Assembly (NCBI GenBank): GCA_036496605.1
Contig: DASXKV010000006.1
Coordinates: forward strand, 52,640-116,639
Length of the DNA stretch: 64,000 nt
Origin: Gemmatimonadaceae bacterium
Lineage (GTDB): Bacteria > Gemmatimonadota > Gemmatimonadetes > Gemmatimonadales > Gemmatimonadaceae
Reading direction: 5' to 3'
The notes beneath the pieces are model-generated. The model did no database searches, was not told the DNA's origin, and worked only from the letters and a program-made list of their open reading frames with translations. Shown here in pieces: positions 19,020-26,297 of this stretch. A program made the translations under genes and the position numbers. Each line of letters opens with the position of its first letter. Positions within the stretch are counted from its first letter, which is position 1.

Positions 19020-19056
19020 AGGGCTAGAGACTAGGGGCTAGGGGACAGGGGTTAGG
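19020..19056. repeat. Family A tract, G-rich orientation
   Basis: Units of the form TAGGGGC/TAGGGG (GACTAGGGGCTAGGGG, then CAGGGGTTAGGG) in the 59 bp between the zinc-finger gene stop (19079-19081, minus strand) and the DUF5996 start at 19019. Confidence 0.65.
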
Positions 19057-19078
19057 GAAAGAACCAATTCGCAGCTCT

Positions 19079-19357
19079 CTACGCATGCGGCGCTGGCTCG
19101 ATGAAGAGCTGATCCGTGTAACACCAGCCCCAATCCTCACCCGGCTCGAAGCTCTTGATTATCGGATGTCCCGTCGCGTGGTGGTGCTTGGTGGCGTGTT
19201 TGTTCGGCGAGTTGTCGCAGCAGCCGACGTGTCCGCACGTTAGGCAGAGTCGCAGATGCACCCATCGGCCGTGCATCTTGAGACATTCCTCGCACCCCTG
19301 TGGGGTCCGTGGCTCGACGTCGCGAACCTGATCGAGATGGCTGCAGGTAGTCGCCAT
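19079..19357 (-). CDS. UBP-type zinc finger protein
   Basis: A 92-residue protein that is essentially one ZnF-UBP domain: CSHLDQVRDVEP, CEECLKMHGRWVHLRLCLTCGHVGCCD, then HATKHHHATGHPIIKSFEPGE. The Cys and His ligands of the fold are all present. In eukaryotes the fold binds the ubiquitin C-terminus; bacterial stand-alone versions are of unknown role, often next to redox or transport genes. The start has a good GGAGG five bases upstream. It is divergent from the Na+/H+ antiporter gene, with 74 bp between the two starts, so they may share a control region. Confidence 0.88.
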   Translation of the reverse strand: MATTCSHLDQVRDVEPRTPQGCEECLKMHGRWVHLRLCLTCGHVGCCDNSPNKHATKHHHATGHPIIKSFEPGEDWGWCYTDQLFIEPAPHA

Positions 19358-19431
19358 AGCGCCTCCGGTCGGTGTTCTTGAAGGTATAGCGAGCCCCTCA
19401 AGCCGCTGCCGGACCTTGGTATCTTTGCGGC

Positions 19432-21126
19432 ATGGCTGGACTCGAGCTTGTGCTGCTCCTGCTTGCGGTCTCCACCGGCTTGCGAATCCTCGCCGATCGG
19501 CTGGGGCTTCCGTACGCGGCGCTCCTCGTCGTCGGCGGACTCGTGTTGGCGTTCACCCCCAACCTTCCGCATGTCGAGTTGGCCCCCGACGTTCTCTTCC
19601 TGATCTTCATCCCACCGCTTCTTTACTGGGGCGCGGCATCGTTCCCACTGCGTGACTTCCGCCGCGAACTCGGCCCGATTCTGCGACTCGCCGTCGTCAT
19701 GGTGCTCGTCTCGACCGTAGCGGTCGCGGGCCTGGCGCATGCGCTCGATCCTGCGTTCACCTGGGCCGCCGCATTCACCCTCGGCGCCATCGTTTCGCCA
19801 CCCGATCCCGTCGCCGTGCTGTCGCTCATGCGATCGCCCTCGCTTCGCGCTCCGCGAGCGATCGAGAGCATTCTCGAAGGTGAGGGATTGCTCAACGACG
19901 CGACGGCGCTCGTCGCGTATCGCGTGGCCGTCACGGCCGCGGTGACGGGGACGTTCTCTCCCTGGCGCAGCGGGCTCCAATTTCTCGCCGCAGCGGCCGG
20001 TGGACTGGGCATCGGACTCGGCGTCGCCATCGTGACGTTGCGTCTCCACCGCCTAACGAAATCCGTGCCCGTGGCCGAGAATACGGTGTCGCTGCTGACG
20101 CCATTCGCAGCCTATCTGCCGGCGGATCTCATCGGCGCGTCGGGCGTGATCTCCGTGGTCGCCGCTGGGATGTACATCGCGCGCAACGTCCAGGACGTCG
20201 GGAGTCCCGAGACGCGACTTCAGAACCAGTCGATGTGGTCGGTCGTCACGTTCCTCCTCGAGAGCCTCGTCTTCATTCTCGTCGGCCTCGAGCTGCCGTA
20301 CGTGACGCGCTCGCTCGCCGGCGTGTCGATCGTCGCGTTGATTCGCGAGGCCGCTGTCGTTTGTGCGTGCGTCGTCATCGTCCGCGTCCTCTGGGTGATT
20401 CCGAGCACGTACATCGGCCGCATCATCGGCGGATGGCTGCGCCGCTCGAAGGTCACGCTGCCGTCGTTGAAGTGGATTCTGTTCGTGGGGTGGGCGGGCA
20501 TTCGCGGAGGCGATTCGCTCGTGATCGCCCTCGCTCTGCCACTCGCCACCGCCGCAGGCAGGCCTTTCCCTGCCCGTGCCCAGATCGTGTTCATCACTTT
20601 CTTCGTGATCTTCGTGACGCTCGTCGTACAGGGGCCGACGCTCGCCCCGATCGCGCGATGGCTCGGCCTCGAAAGCGACGGCGCTGCCGAGGACGAAGAG
20701 GCGCACGCGCGGTTGTCGGCCGCGGAGGCCGGTCTTCGCGTTCTCGACTCGCCCACATTCAGGGAGGCGCAGTACAAGGAGGTCGTGCGGTATCTGCGAC
20801 AGCGCCATCGGCAGCGCGCGCGGCGCTGGGCGGCACGGGAGGATCGCCAGCAGGCGCATCCGCCTAACGAAGAGCGGCACGATAGCTTCGTCGCGGCGCC
20901 ATCGCACGACGCGGGCACGCTCGACGACCGACGCGCCGTCGAGTACCGCCGCATCCGCGCGGCGATGATCCACGCCGAGCGTTACGCGCTCTCGGATCTG
21001 CGCGACCGCGACGTGATCGGCGACGACGTCATGCGCCGCGTTCAGCGCGATCTCGACCTCGAGCTCATTCTGCTCGATAGCCGCGAGCCGGTCGTCGAGC
21101 CGACGAGCGAAGTGCCGTTGCCCTGA
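19432..21126 (+). CDS. CPA1 family Na+/H+ antiporter
   Basis: A 564-residue membrane protein with 12 or so spans followed by a hydrophilic cytoplasmic tail of about 145 residues. The ion-binding region reads GAIVSPPDPVA (about 119-129), followed by EGEGLLNDATALV, where the ND pair is the CPA1 signature. FLIFIPPLLYWGAASFP and the WAGIRGGDSLVIALALP loop are family hallmarks. It should exchange sodium or potassium for protons across the inner membrane in pH and salt homeostasis. The tail is charged, with LRQRHRQRARRWAAR-type helices, and may regulate activity. Single gene, divergent from the UBP zinc-finger gene; a GC hairpin follows at 21202-21218. Confidence 0.92.
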   Translation: MAGLELVLLLLAVSTGLRILADRLGLPYAALLVVGGLVLAFTPNLPHVELAPDVLFLIFIPPLLYWGAASFPLRDFRRELGPILRLAVVMVLVSTVAVAGLAHALDPAFTWAAAFTLGAIVSPPDPVAVLSLMRSPSLRAPRAIESILEGEGLLNDATALVAYRVAVTAAVTGTFSPWRSGLQFLAAAAGGLGIGLGVAIVTLRLHRLTKSVPVAENTVSLLTPFAAYLPADLIGASGVISVVAAGMYIARNVQDVGSPETRLQNQSMWSVVTFLLESLVFILVGLELPYVTRSLAGVSIVALIREAAVVCACVVIVRVLWVIPSTYIGRIIGGWLRRSKVTLPSLKWILFVGWAGIRGGDSLVIALALPLATAAGRPFPARAQIVFITFFVIFVTLVVQGPTLAPIARWLGLESDGAAEDEEAHARLSAAEAGLRVLDSPTFREAQYKEVVRYLRQRHRQRARRWAAREDRQQAHPPNEERHDSFVAAPSHDAGTLDDRRAVEYRRIRAAMIHAERYALSDLRDRDVIGDDVMRRVQRDLDLELILLDSREPVVEPTSEVPLP

Positions 21127-21424
21127 GCTGGGTGCGCAGAGCAGCGAATCGTCGCGCCACTTCCGGGATCTTTTCGGTTCGATGGCGTTCGGGGCGCCTA
21201 ACGCGGCCTTCGGCCGCGGTCACCTCGCAGCCGTTCCGCCTGACGGCCGAGCTGGACTGCCCGACGTGCGAAAGGCCGGACCCGCGGTCGCGGCCGACGG
21301 CGCTGAGCAGCTGGATCGACGCGCTCCGAGGCCGTGGGCCGCACCATACGTCTCGAGTGGCTCAGTCGTGGTCACGTCATCGCCGGCCGCGATGCGTTCC
21401 GCCGATCATGCCGTTACGAGCGAA
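21127..21424. other. Gene-free stretch before the 21-bp array, with a GC hairpin
   Basis: A perfect inverted repeat CGCGGCC-TTC-GGCCGCG lies at 21202-21218, about 75 bp after the antiporter stop, without a T-run; it may end the antiporter transcript. An open frame from the ATG at 21182 to 21508 enters the array in heptad register (repeating R-A-x-x-x-I-A), but its first two thirds look like non-coding GC-rich sequence. Nothing else recognised. Confidence 0.4.
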
Positions 21425-22559
21425 CGAGCTGAGTTAGCAATCGCTCGAGCTCTCGTGGTCATCGCGCGACCTGTGATACCATTCGCCCGAGTTGCGATGC
21501 TGTTCTAGAGAGCAGCGATGGCGATCGCCCGAGCTGCGGTGCCGTTTGAGCCAACTTCGATGGCAGCCGAACACGCTCACGTGCTACTCGGACGGCAATA
21601 GCTCACGGAATTCGTGCCTGCACAGGCGAGCGGATTCCCTCGCGCGTCGCACGGGCCGCCTCGCCTGCCATTTGGCAAACCTCACGACGCGTTCGGATGA
21701 GCGACGATGGCGTGCGGGCGACCCGAGTAGCGATGCGCGACAGTTGACCTGCTGGAGTTCGTGCACTCGATCGCAGCCACCGGACCACGTGTGGCCGACG
21801 CCCGAGCCGACGTCCCAGAATCTGCGCCTCACCTGCCCCTTATTCGACTCGCTGAGCCATTTGCACGACTCGCTGAGCGATTTGCTCAACTCGATGAATG
21901 ATTGGCGCGACTCGATGGATAAGTCCCGGAACTCGATCAATGATTTGCAGCGCTCGATGGATCATTTCCGGAACTCGATGAATGATTTCCGCGACTCGCT
22001 GAGTGATGCACGCGACTCCATCAGGGATGCGCTCCACTCGATGAACGATATCCGCGACTCGATGAAAGCTGTCTTCGACTCAATGAGCGAAGCGCTCGAC
22101 TCGTTGAGCCGTGCACTCGACTCGATGAGCTGTTCATTGCGCTTCCAAGCCGGAATCGCGCCACCGAGAGTCGTCACCGTCGCCTCGTGACTCGCGGTCA
22201 GCACCTGGTGACTGCGAATCAGCGCCTCGAGACCGCAGCGCGCGGCTCGCTGTCAGGGAATCTCGACCTCGAGTGCCGGCATAACGGCAAGCTCTCGAGA
22301 AATCGCCGCACGGTGAAGGCTTCGCGCCGCGGCGAGTCGAGTGCACGCGACCTCGAGAATGGTGATCACGACAACGTGAACCATGATCGGAGCAAGGGGA
22401 GTCGTGATCGCGCCATCGAAGCAGCTCACTATCGCTCGATGTCCGATGCGTCGGTCACGCTCAGTTGGAACTCCCCTCGTCGTGGCCGAACTTCGACTCG
22501 CAGACCCGGAACGTCGACTCGTTGTGTCGAGATCTCGATTCGGTGCGAGCTTCGGCGAG
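21425..22559. repeat. Phase-locked array of about 54 diverged 21-bp units
   Basis: From about 21425 to 22559 the DNA can be cut every 21 bp and the units line up, although they have diverged. Early units have the form CGAGCTGCGATGGCGTTCGCC (for example at 21488, 21509, 21530); the central 14 units (21846-22139) have the form GACTCGATGAATGATTTCC; later units resemble ACCTCGAGAATGGTGATCACG (22266, 22350) and CTCGNNNNNCGNNNNTCGA (22497, 22518). The distance from the unit at 21488 to the one at 21845 is 357 bp, exactly 17 units, so insertions and deletions have kept the 21-bp register. It is not a CRISPR array, because there are no invariant repeats or unique spacers. Confidence 0.75.
21492..22190 (+). 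CDS. Heptad-repeat (coiled-coil) protein encoded by the 21-bp array, tentative
   Basis: An open frame of 232 codons with a TTG start. The C-terminal half is 14 heptads (codons from 21846 to 22139) of the form D-S-M-N-D-F-R. Position 2 is Ser in all 14 units, encoded by TCG, TCC and TCA. Position 3 is Leu, Met or Ile in all 14, by five different codons, and position 6 is mostly hydrophobic, giving the 3-4 spacing of a coiled coil. Conservation of the residue through codon changes argues for protein-level selection. The first half keeps the heptad register (E-L-R-C, Q-L-R-W) but is rich in Arg, Cys and Trp and looks poorly coding. No convincing ribosome site. The true start may be further in. 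No known family. Confidence 0.35.
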   Translation: MRCCSREQRWRSPELRCRLSQLRWQPNTLTCYSDGNSSRNSCLHRRADSLARRTGRLACHLANLTTRSDERRWRAGDPSSDARQLTCWSSCTRSQPPDHVWPTPEPTSQNLRLTCPLFDSLSHLHDSLSDLLNSMNDWRDSMDKSRNSINDLQRSMDHFRNSMNDFRDSLSDARDSIRDALHSMNDIRDSMKAVFDSMSEALDSLSRALDSMSCSLRFQAGIAPPRVVTVAS

Positions 22560-22594
22560 CGCGCGTAGGTTATTGTAACCCCGAGGCAGGCTAA
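22187..22594 (+). CDS. Second heptad-register open frame, tentative
   Basis: An open frame of 135 codons starting GTG at 22187 and overlapping the stop of the preceding frame by GTGA, the arrangement of translationally coupled genes. Read in sevens it gives VTRGQHL, VTANQRL, ETAARGS, LSGNLDL and so on, with a hydrophobic or Glu residue at the first position of most units up to about residue 90. The product would be highly charged and Ser/Arg-rich. It ends 21 bp before the racemase, whose ATG has GAAAGG six bases upstream. It may equally be non-coding repeat DNA in which stop codons are rare. No family recognised. Confidence 0.22.
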   Translation: MTRGQHLVTANQRLETAARGSLSGNLDLECRHNGKLSRNRRTVKASRRGESSARDLENGDHDNVNHDRSKGSRDRAIEAAHYRSMSDASVTLSWNSPRRGRTSTRRPGTSTRCVEISIRCELRRARVGYCNPEAG

Positions 22595-22615
22595 CCCGAA
22601 CGTGAAAGGCCATCG

Positions 22616-23317
22616 ATGGGCACTCGATGCGGTCTCGTGGGCGGCATGGGCCCCGAATCGACACTCGATTACTACAAGCTTATCGTCGAGCTCTATCGGG
22701 ACGGGCGTGACACACACTATCCCGAACTCACGATCGATATCGTCGACCTCGAGCCGATCCTCGCGTTTCTGGAAGCCGGCAATCGCCAGGGATTCGCCGA
22801 CTACGTCCTGCGGTCCATCGAACGACTCGCGCGCGCGGGCTGCACCTTCGCTGCGCTCACGTCGAACACCTCGCACGTCGTGTTTCCCGAGGTCGTCGCG
22901 CGCTCGCCGATTCCACTCGTGAGCATCGTCGAGGCAGCCGCCGATCACGCCGTGTCGATCGGAGTACGCCGCCCCGCGCTCCTCGCGACGTCGTTCACGG
23001 TCTCGGCCGGCTTCTATCAACAGGTCTTCGACAAACGCGGGATGACGATTCTTACGCCATCGTCCAGCGAGCAGGCGTTCCTTCACCGGAAGTACATGGA
23101 CGAGCTCGTGCACGGCACCATCGTCGACGAGACGCGCGCGGCGTTCGTCGCGATGGCGAACCGACTCGTCGCCGAAGAAGGCGCCGATGGCCTCATCCTC
23201 GGCGGCACGGAGATTCCGCTTCTGCTGCGCGACGCCAAAGGGATCGACGTCCCGGTCGTCGACACAACGCTCGTTCACGTGAAACGGCTCGTGCAGATGA
23301 TGCGCGCCGGCGCCTGA
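22616..23317 (+). CDS. Aspartate/glutamate racemase family protein lacking both catalytic cysteines
   Basis: A 233-residue protein with the family's fold markers: GLVGGMGPESTLDYY at the N-terminus, SNTSH in the first active-site loop and LGGTEIPLLL in the second. Active racemases of the YgeA type use a Cys before NT(A/M)H and another in GCTE. Here the first position is Ser83 and the second Gly197. In the E. coli L-Asp/Glu-specific enzyme only the first is replaced (by Thr). Losing both thiols suggests no ordinary two-base racemisation; the protein may bind a substrate, or run another reaction such as a lyase. Start ATG at 22616 with GAAAGG upstream. It follows the 21-bp array directly. Confidence 0.85.
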   Translation: MGTRCGLVGGMGPESTLDYYKLIVELYRDGRDTHYPELTIDIVDLEPILAFLEAGNRQGFADYVLRSIERLARAGCTFAALTSNTSHVVFPEVVARSPIPLVSIVEAAADHAVSIGVRRPALLATSFTVSAGFYQQVFDKRGMTILTPSSSEQAFLHRKYMDELVHGTIVDETRAAFVAMANRLVAEEGADGLILGGTEIPLLLRDAKGIDVPVVDTTLVHVKRLVQMMRAGA

Positions 23318-23321
23318 CGGT

Positions 23322-23510
23322 TCAGGTCCGCACTCTTCTCTTGGCGCGCAGATTCATCACACCACGCAGCAGGAACACCGCCGCGAAAGCCATGTCCAGC
23401 CAGATCGAAGTCGTCACCGGCTGACCGTGTGACCAGAGCGGGTGCACGGCGATGTACAAGCCTAACGCGATCATGACCCAGCCGAGCACGAGACGCACCG
23501 TGTTCATCAT
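23322..23510 (-). CDS. Small two-span membrane protein
   Basis: A 62-residue protein starting at tandem ATGs (23505-23510), with two hydrophobic spans: VRLVLGWVMIALGLYIAVH and IWLDMAFAAVFLLRGVMNL, and a basic C-terminus (RAKRRVRT). It overlaps the stop of the amidohydrolase by four bases (ATGA), indicating translational coupling at the end of the SusCD operon. No family recognised; it may be a membrane partner of the enzyme or an unrelated small protein. The length, spans and overlap support it as real. Confidence 0.6.
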   Translation of the reverse strand: MMNTVRLVLGWVMIALGLYIAVHPLWSHGQPVTTSIWLDMAFAAVFLLRGVMNLRAKRRVRT

Positions 23511-24805
23511 CGCCGGCTCCGCGTATCGACGACCACCTGACCTCCCTTCATCACCCAGCGTACGCTGTCGATGACCGCGTGGATGTCGTGCAACGGATCG
23601 CCGGCGACGGCGACCAGATCGGCATAGTAGCCCGGCGCGACGGCGCCGAGTGATTGGCTCATGTCTAACAACGCAGCGGCATTCGTCGTCGCTGTCGCGA
23701 TCGCCTCGGCCGGCGTCATCCCGATCTGCACGAACCACCCGAGCTCGCGCGTGTTCTGACCGAACATCGTGAACACCGCGTCCGAGCCCATCGCGAATTT
23801 GACATGTGCCTTCCATGCGCGCCGCGCGGTCTCGATGTTCCGCGCACGATACGCGTCCAGTCCCGCGACCTGCTCGGGCGTGTAGCCGAACCGCTCGTGA
23901 TACTCGGCGTAGTAGCGATTGTGGTCGATCGTTGGCACGTAGTACGTCCCGCGCGTCGCCATCTCGGCGAGCGTCGAATCGTCGAGGTCGACTGCATGCT
24001 CGACGGACTCCGCACCGGCACGCATCGCGTCGCGTCCGCCCTGTGGACCGTAGGAATGAATCGCGATCCGCTTGCCGGCGGCATGTGCCGCATCGACGGC
24101 CGCTTTCATTTCCTCGAATGTGAACGTCTCGTCGCCGCTCACGTCGGCCGCGCTGCCCGTCGAGCCGTAAACCTTGATCCAGTCCGCGCCGGCATCGACC
24201 TGCGCCTTGACCGCGACGGGAATGTCCGCAATGTCGGCGATGCGACCGCGCGGCGGACCCGGAGGCGATCCGGGGCGCGGCGGCGTACGCTGACGCGAGA
24301 GCCCGAAGCCCGCGACGAACATGCGCGGTCCGACCATCGCGCCGCGATTGATCAGGTCGCGCATGGCGATGTCGCCATACTCGGAGGCGCCGAGGTCGCG
24401 TACCGTCGTCACGCCCGCTTCCAATGTCTTCCTGGCGTTCTCCTGGGCCAGGAAAACGGTTTCGGCGCTGCGGCGCCGCCCTTGTTGCGACCAGGGCTGC
24501 GTCCCCGGCTTCTGATCCCAGTAATAGGTCATGTGCGTGTGCACGTCGATCAGACCTGGAATGCCCGTGAGTGGTCGCAGATCGATGACCTTCGCACCGG
24601 TGGGAATCGCGCGCGTTCCCGAGCCGACACTCGTTATGCGCTCGGCCTGCACGACGACGACGGCGTCGTTCACGAGGCCACCCTTCCCGTCGACGAGATG
24701 CGCGAAGCGTATCGCCGTGGCCTGCGCCGACCCGACGTGCTCGACGCAGGCCAGCAGGATGAGCGCGCGCGTGATGACGCCTAACAGCTTGAGGGACGAT
24801 CGCAC
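23507..24805 (-). CDS. Exported metal-dependent amidohydrolase (imidazolonepropionase/Xaa-Pro dipeptidase type)
   Basis: A 432-residue protein of the amidohydrolase superfamily. It begins with GTG and a signal-like segment (LLGVITRALILLACVEHVGSAQ). Metal ligands are seen in order: VHTHM after PGLIDVHT (strand 1), the bridging Lys in DWIKVYG, His in IAIHSYG, His in SVEHAVDL and Asp in FAMGSDAVF. The type commonly hydrolyses prolyl dipeptides or cyclic amides. It lies 94 bp after susD on the same strand and overlaps a small membrane protein downstream, so it probably acts on the compound imported by the SusCD pair. Substrate not determinable from sequence. Confidence 0.88.
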   Translation of the reverse strand: MRSSLKLLGVITRALILLACVEHVGSAQATAIRFAHLVDGKGGLVNDAVVVVQAERITSVGSGTRAIPTGAKVIDLRPLTGIPGLIDVHTHMTYYWDQKPGTQPWSQQGRRRSAETVFLAQENARKTLEAGVTTVRDLGASEYGDIAMRDLINRGAMVGPRMFVAGFGLSRQRTPPRPGSPPGPPRGRIADIADIPVAVKAQVDAGADWIKVYGSTGSAADVSGDETFTFEEMKAAVDAAHAAGKRIAIHSYGPQGGRDAMRAGAESVEHAVDLDDSTLAEMATRGTYYVPTIDHNRYYAEYHERFGYTPEQVAGLDAYRARNIETARRAWKAHVKFAMGSDAVFTMFGQNTRELGWFVQIGMTPAEAIATATTNAAALLDMSQSLGAVAPGYYADLVAVAGDPLHDIHAVIDSVRWVMKGGQVVVDTRSRR

Positions 24806-24899
24806 GGTTGGCGAGCAGAAAGAGATACGGCCCGGCGCGCGGAGTGCGCACCGAGCCGTACCAGGATACTGCGGAAGCTGTCAACTGTGAACGGCGAGC

Positions 24900-26246
24900 T
24901 TATGTGCCAGTCAGGCTTGGAATGAAGGCGGGACCGAGGCTCGGGTTGTTGTTCTTCTCGATGTCGGGCAGCGGCAGACAGGTCGTGTTGCCGTACGTAC
25001 CGCCCTTGAACGGGAACGCGGTACCGATCGGCGGATTGAAGGCAATCTGGAAGCGCTCGACGTCGTAGTTGCGCTGACCCTCGAGGAAGAGCACGCGCTG
25101 TCGCTCGCTGATCACCAGACTCTTAATCGAGGCTGCATCTGTCTGGCCGGTGTAATGCGCGAGACCGACGCTATCCCGCAGCGCGTTGATGATCGACACC
25201 GCCTGGGTGCCGCCCAGAATCTCTGCGGCGATTAACTGTGCCTCCGCGTAGCGGGCAATCGGAAGGGGCACGGCATCGCCACCGCTGTACTTGTTCGCGA
25301 CGTAGATCAGCGTCTTGTTGTTGTCGGCCGAACGCGTGCTGGTGAGCGTAGTCGCCGAGCGAGGGTCGATGTCCCCGTTCTCGGTCGTCATGTTCTGAGA
25401 CCACGAGGGGATGGAGTAGTCGCCGAATTGTTTCGTCACCGCATACACGCGATTGTAATTCCGATAGTTCGAGGCGTCGTTAGTCGAGTTCATCACGAAG
25501 CCGCCCGGAACCGACTGGGCATCAGTGAGCGCCGCTGCAGTGTTACCCTGATACAGTCGGACGCGCGCTCGGCCGACATATGCCGCGTTCTTGATGCTAT
25601 CGGCTCCGGCGGGAGCCGCCGCGATCGCGGCGCTGAAGCGCGCCTCGGCAAGGGCGAACATTCCCTTCTGATTCACTGCCGGACCGTTGTCGAATGCCGC
25701 CTGGCACATCGACATGCCCAACATCGCATAACTGAAGCCCGCGTACAGATTCGCAACCGCCAACAGTGTGGCGCGATTCTGGACCTGGGCATCGGTCCAC
25801 TTGGTCAGGTTCGCGATCGCGTGATCCGCGTCGTAACGAGCGGTCGAGAGCGGGTAATAGATGCCGATCACTTGCGCCGAGTTGTCGCAACGCGCCGTAC
25901 CATAGATGCCGTTTGTCAACGTATTCGCGGTGCGTCGCGCGTAATCCCATTGCGCCGCGCCGAGTTGCGCGTCGCCCATCTCGCCCGAGATCAGCCCCTC
26001 GACGACCACCGCCGTGCCCAGTGCGCACTGGAAATCGCCCACGGCGCTCGCAACCGCGAGGGCTGCGTTCACCGGTTGGTCGAGAATGTCCACGGGCACC
26101 GCGTTAGGCGTCGTGACATCGAGCAACCGGCTCGAATTGCATGCCGTGACAACGCCGGCCGCGAGCGCCAAACCGGCGACCGAGAGCGCAATCCTGCGCT
26201 GCATTCGCGGCCAGACCATCAGTCTAGTTTCCGTATTGTGTCTCAT
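24900..26246 (-). CDS. SusD/RagB-like substrate-binding lipoprotein (locus 1)
   Basis: A 448-residue lipoprotein. After the ATG at 26244-26246 (other ATGs at 26219 and 26204 are possible) comes a signal peptide ending in the lipobox VVTAC. The helical SusD fold shows in the TPR-like repeats (LAVANLYAGFSYAMLGMSMC, then AYVGRARVRLYQGNTAAALTDA) and in the C-terminal family motifs ISERQRVLFLEGQRNYDVERF, FPFKGGTYGN and PLPDIEKNNNP. It caps the SusC barrel outside the cell and captures the nutrient. The gene lies 51 bp after susC and ahead of the amidohydrolase, forming one operon. The ligand is unknown; the neighbouring enzyme suggests a peptide-like compound. Confidence 0.92.
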   Translation of the reverse strand: MRHNTETRLMVWPRMQRRIALSVAGLALAAGVVTACNSSRLLDVTTPNAVPVDILDQPVNAALAVASAVGDFQCALGTAVVVEGLISGEMGDAQLGAAQWDYARRTANTLTNGIYGTARCDNSAQVIGIYYPLSTARYDADHAIANLTKWTDAQVQNRATLLAVANLYAGFSYAMLGMSMCQAAFDNGPAVNQKGMFALAEARFSAAIAAAPAGADSIKNAAYVGRARVRLYQGNTAAALTDAQSVPGGFVMNSTNDASNYRNYNRVYAVTKQFGDYSIPSWSQNMTTENGDIDPRSATTLTSTRSADNNKTLIYVANKYSGGDAVPLPIARYAEAQLIAAEILGGTQAVSIINALRDSVGLAHYTGQTDAASIKSLVISERQRVLFLEGQRNYDVERFQIAFNPPIGTAFPFKGGTYGNTTCLPLPDIEKNNNPSLGPAFIPSLTGT

Positions 26247-26297
26247 CGATTGAATCCGGGAATTGTTAGGCAGAGTGGTGTAAGCACTCCGACATGC

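Noticed and set aside
21425..22559. CRISPR array
   Set aside because: The units have no constant repeat and unique spacers, the period is only 21 bp, and no cas gene is nearby.
22253..23278. 341-codon open frame on the minus strand
   Set aside because: Antisense to the racemase, whose motifs are clear. The part inside the repeat array merely shares its low stop-codon density.
23511..24884. Upstream part of the long minus-strand frame that ends at 23322
   Set aside because: It overlaps the amidohydrolase in another frame and is Arg/Gly-rich noise. Only its last 62 codons (from 23510) form a membrane protein.
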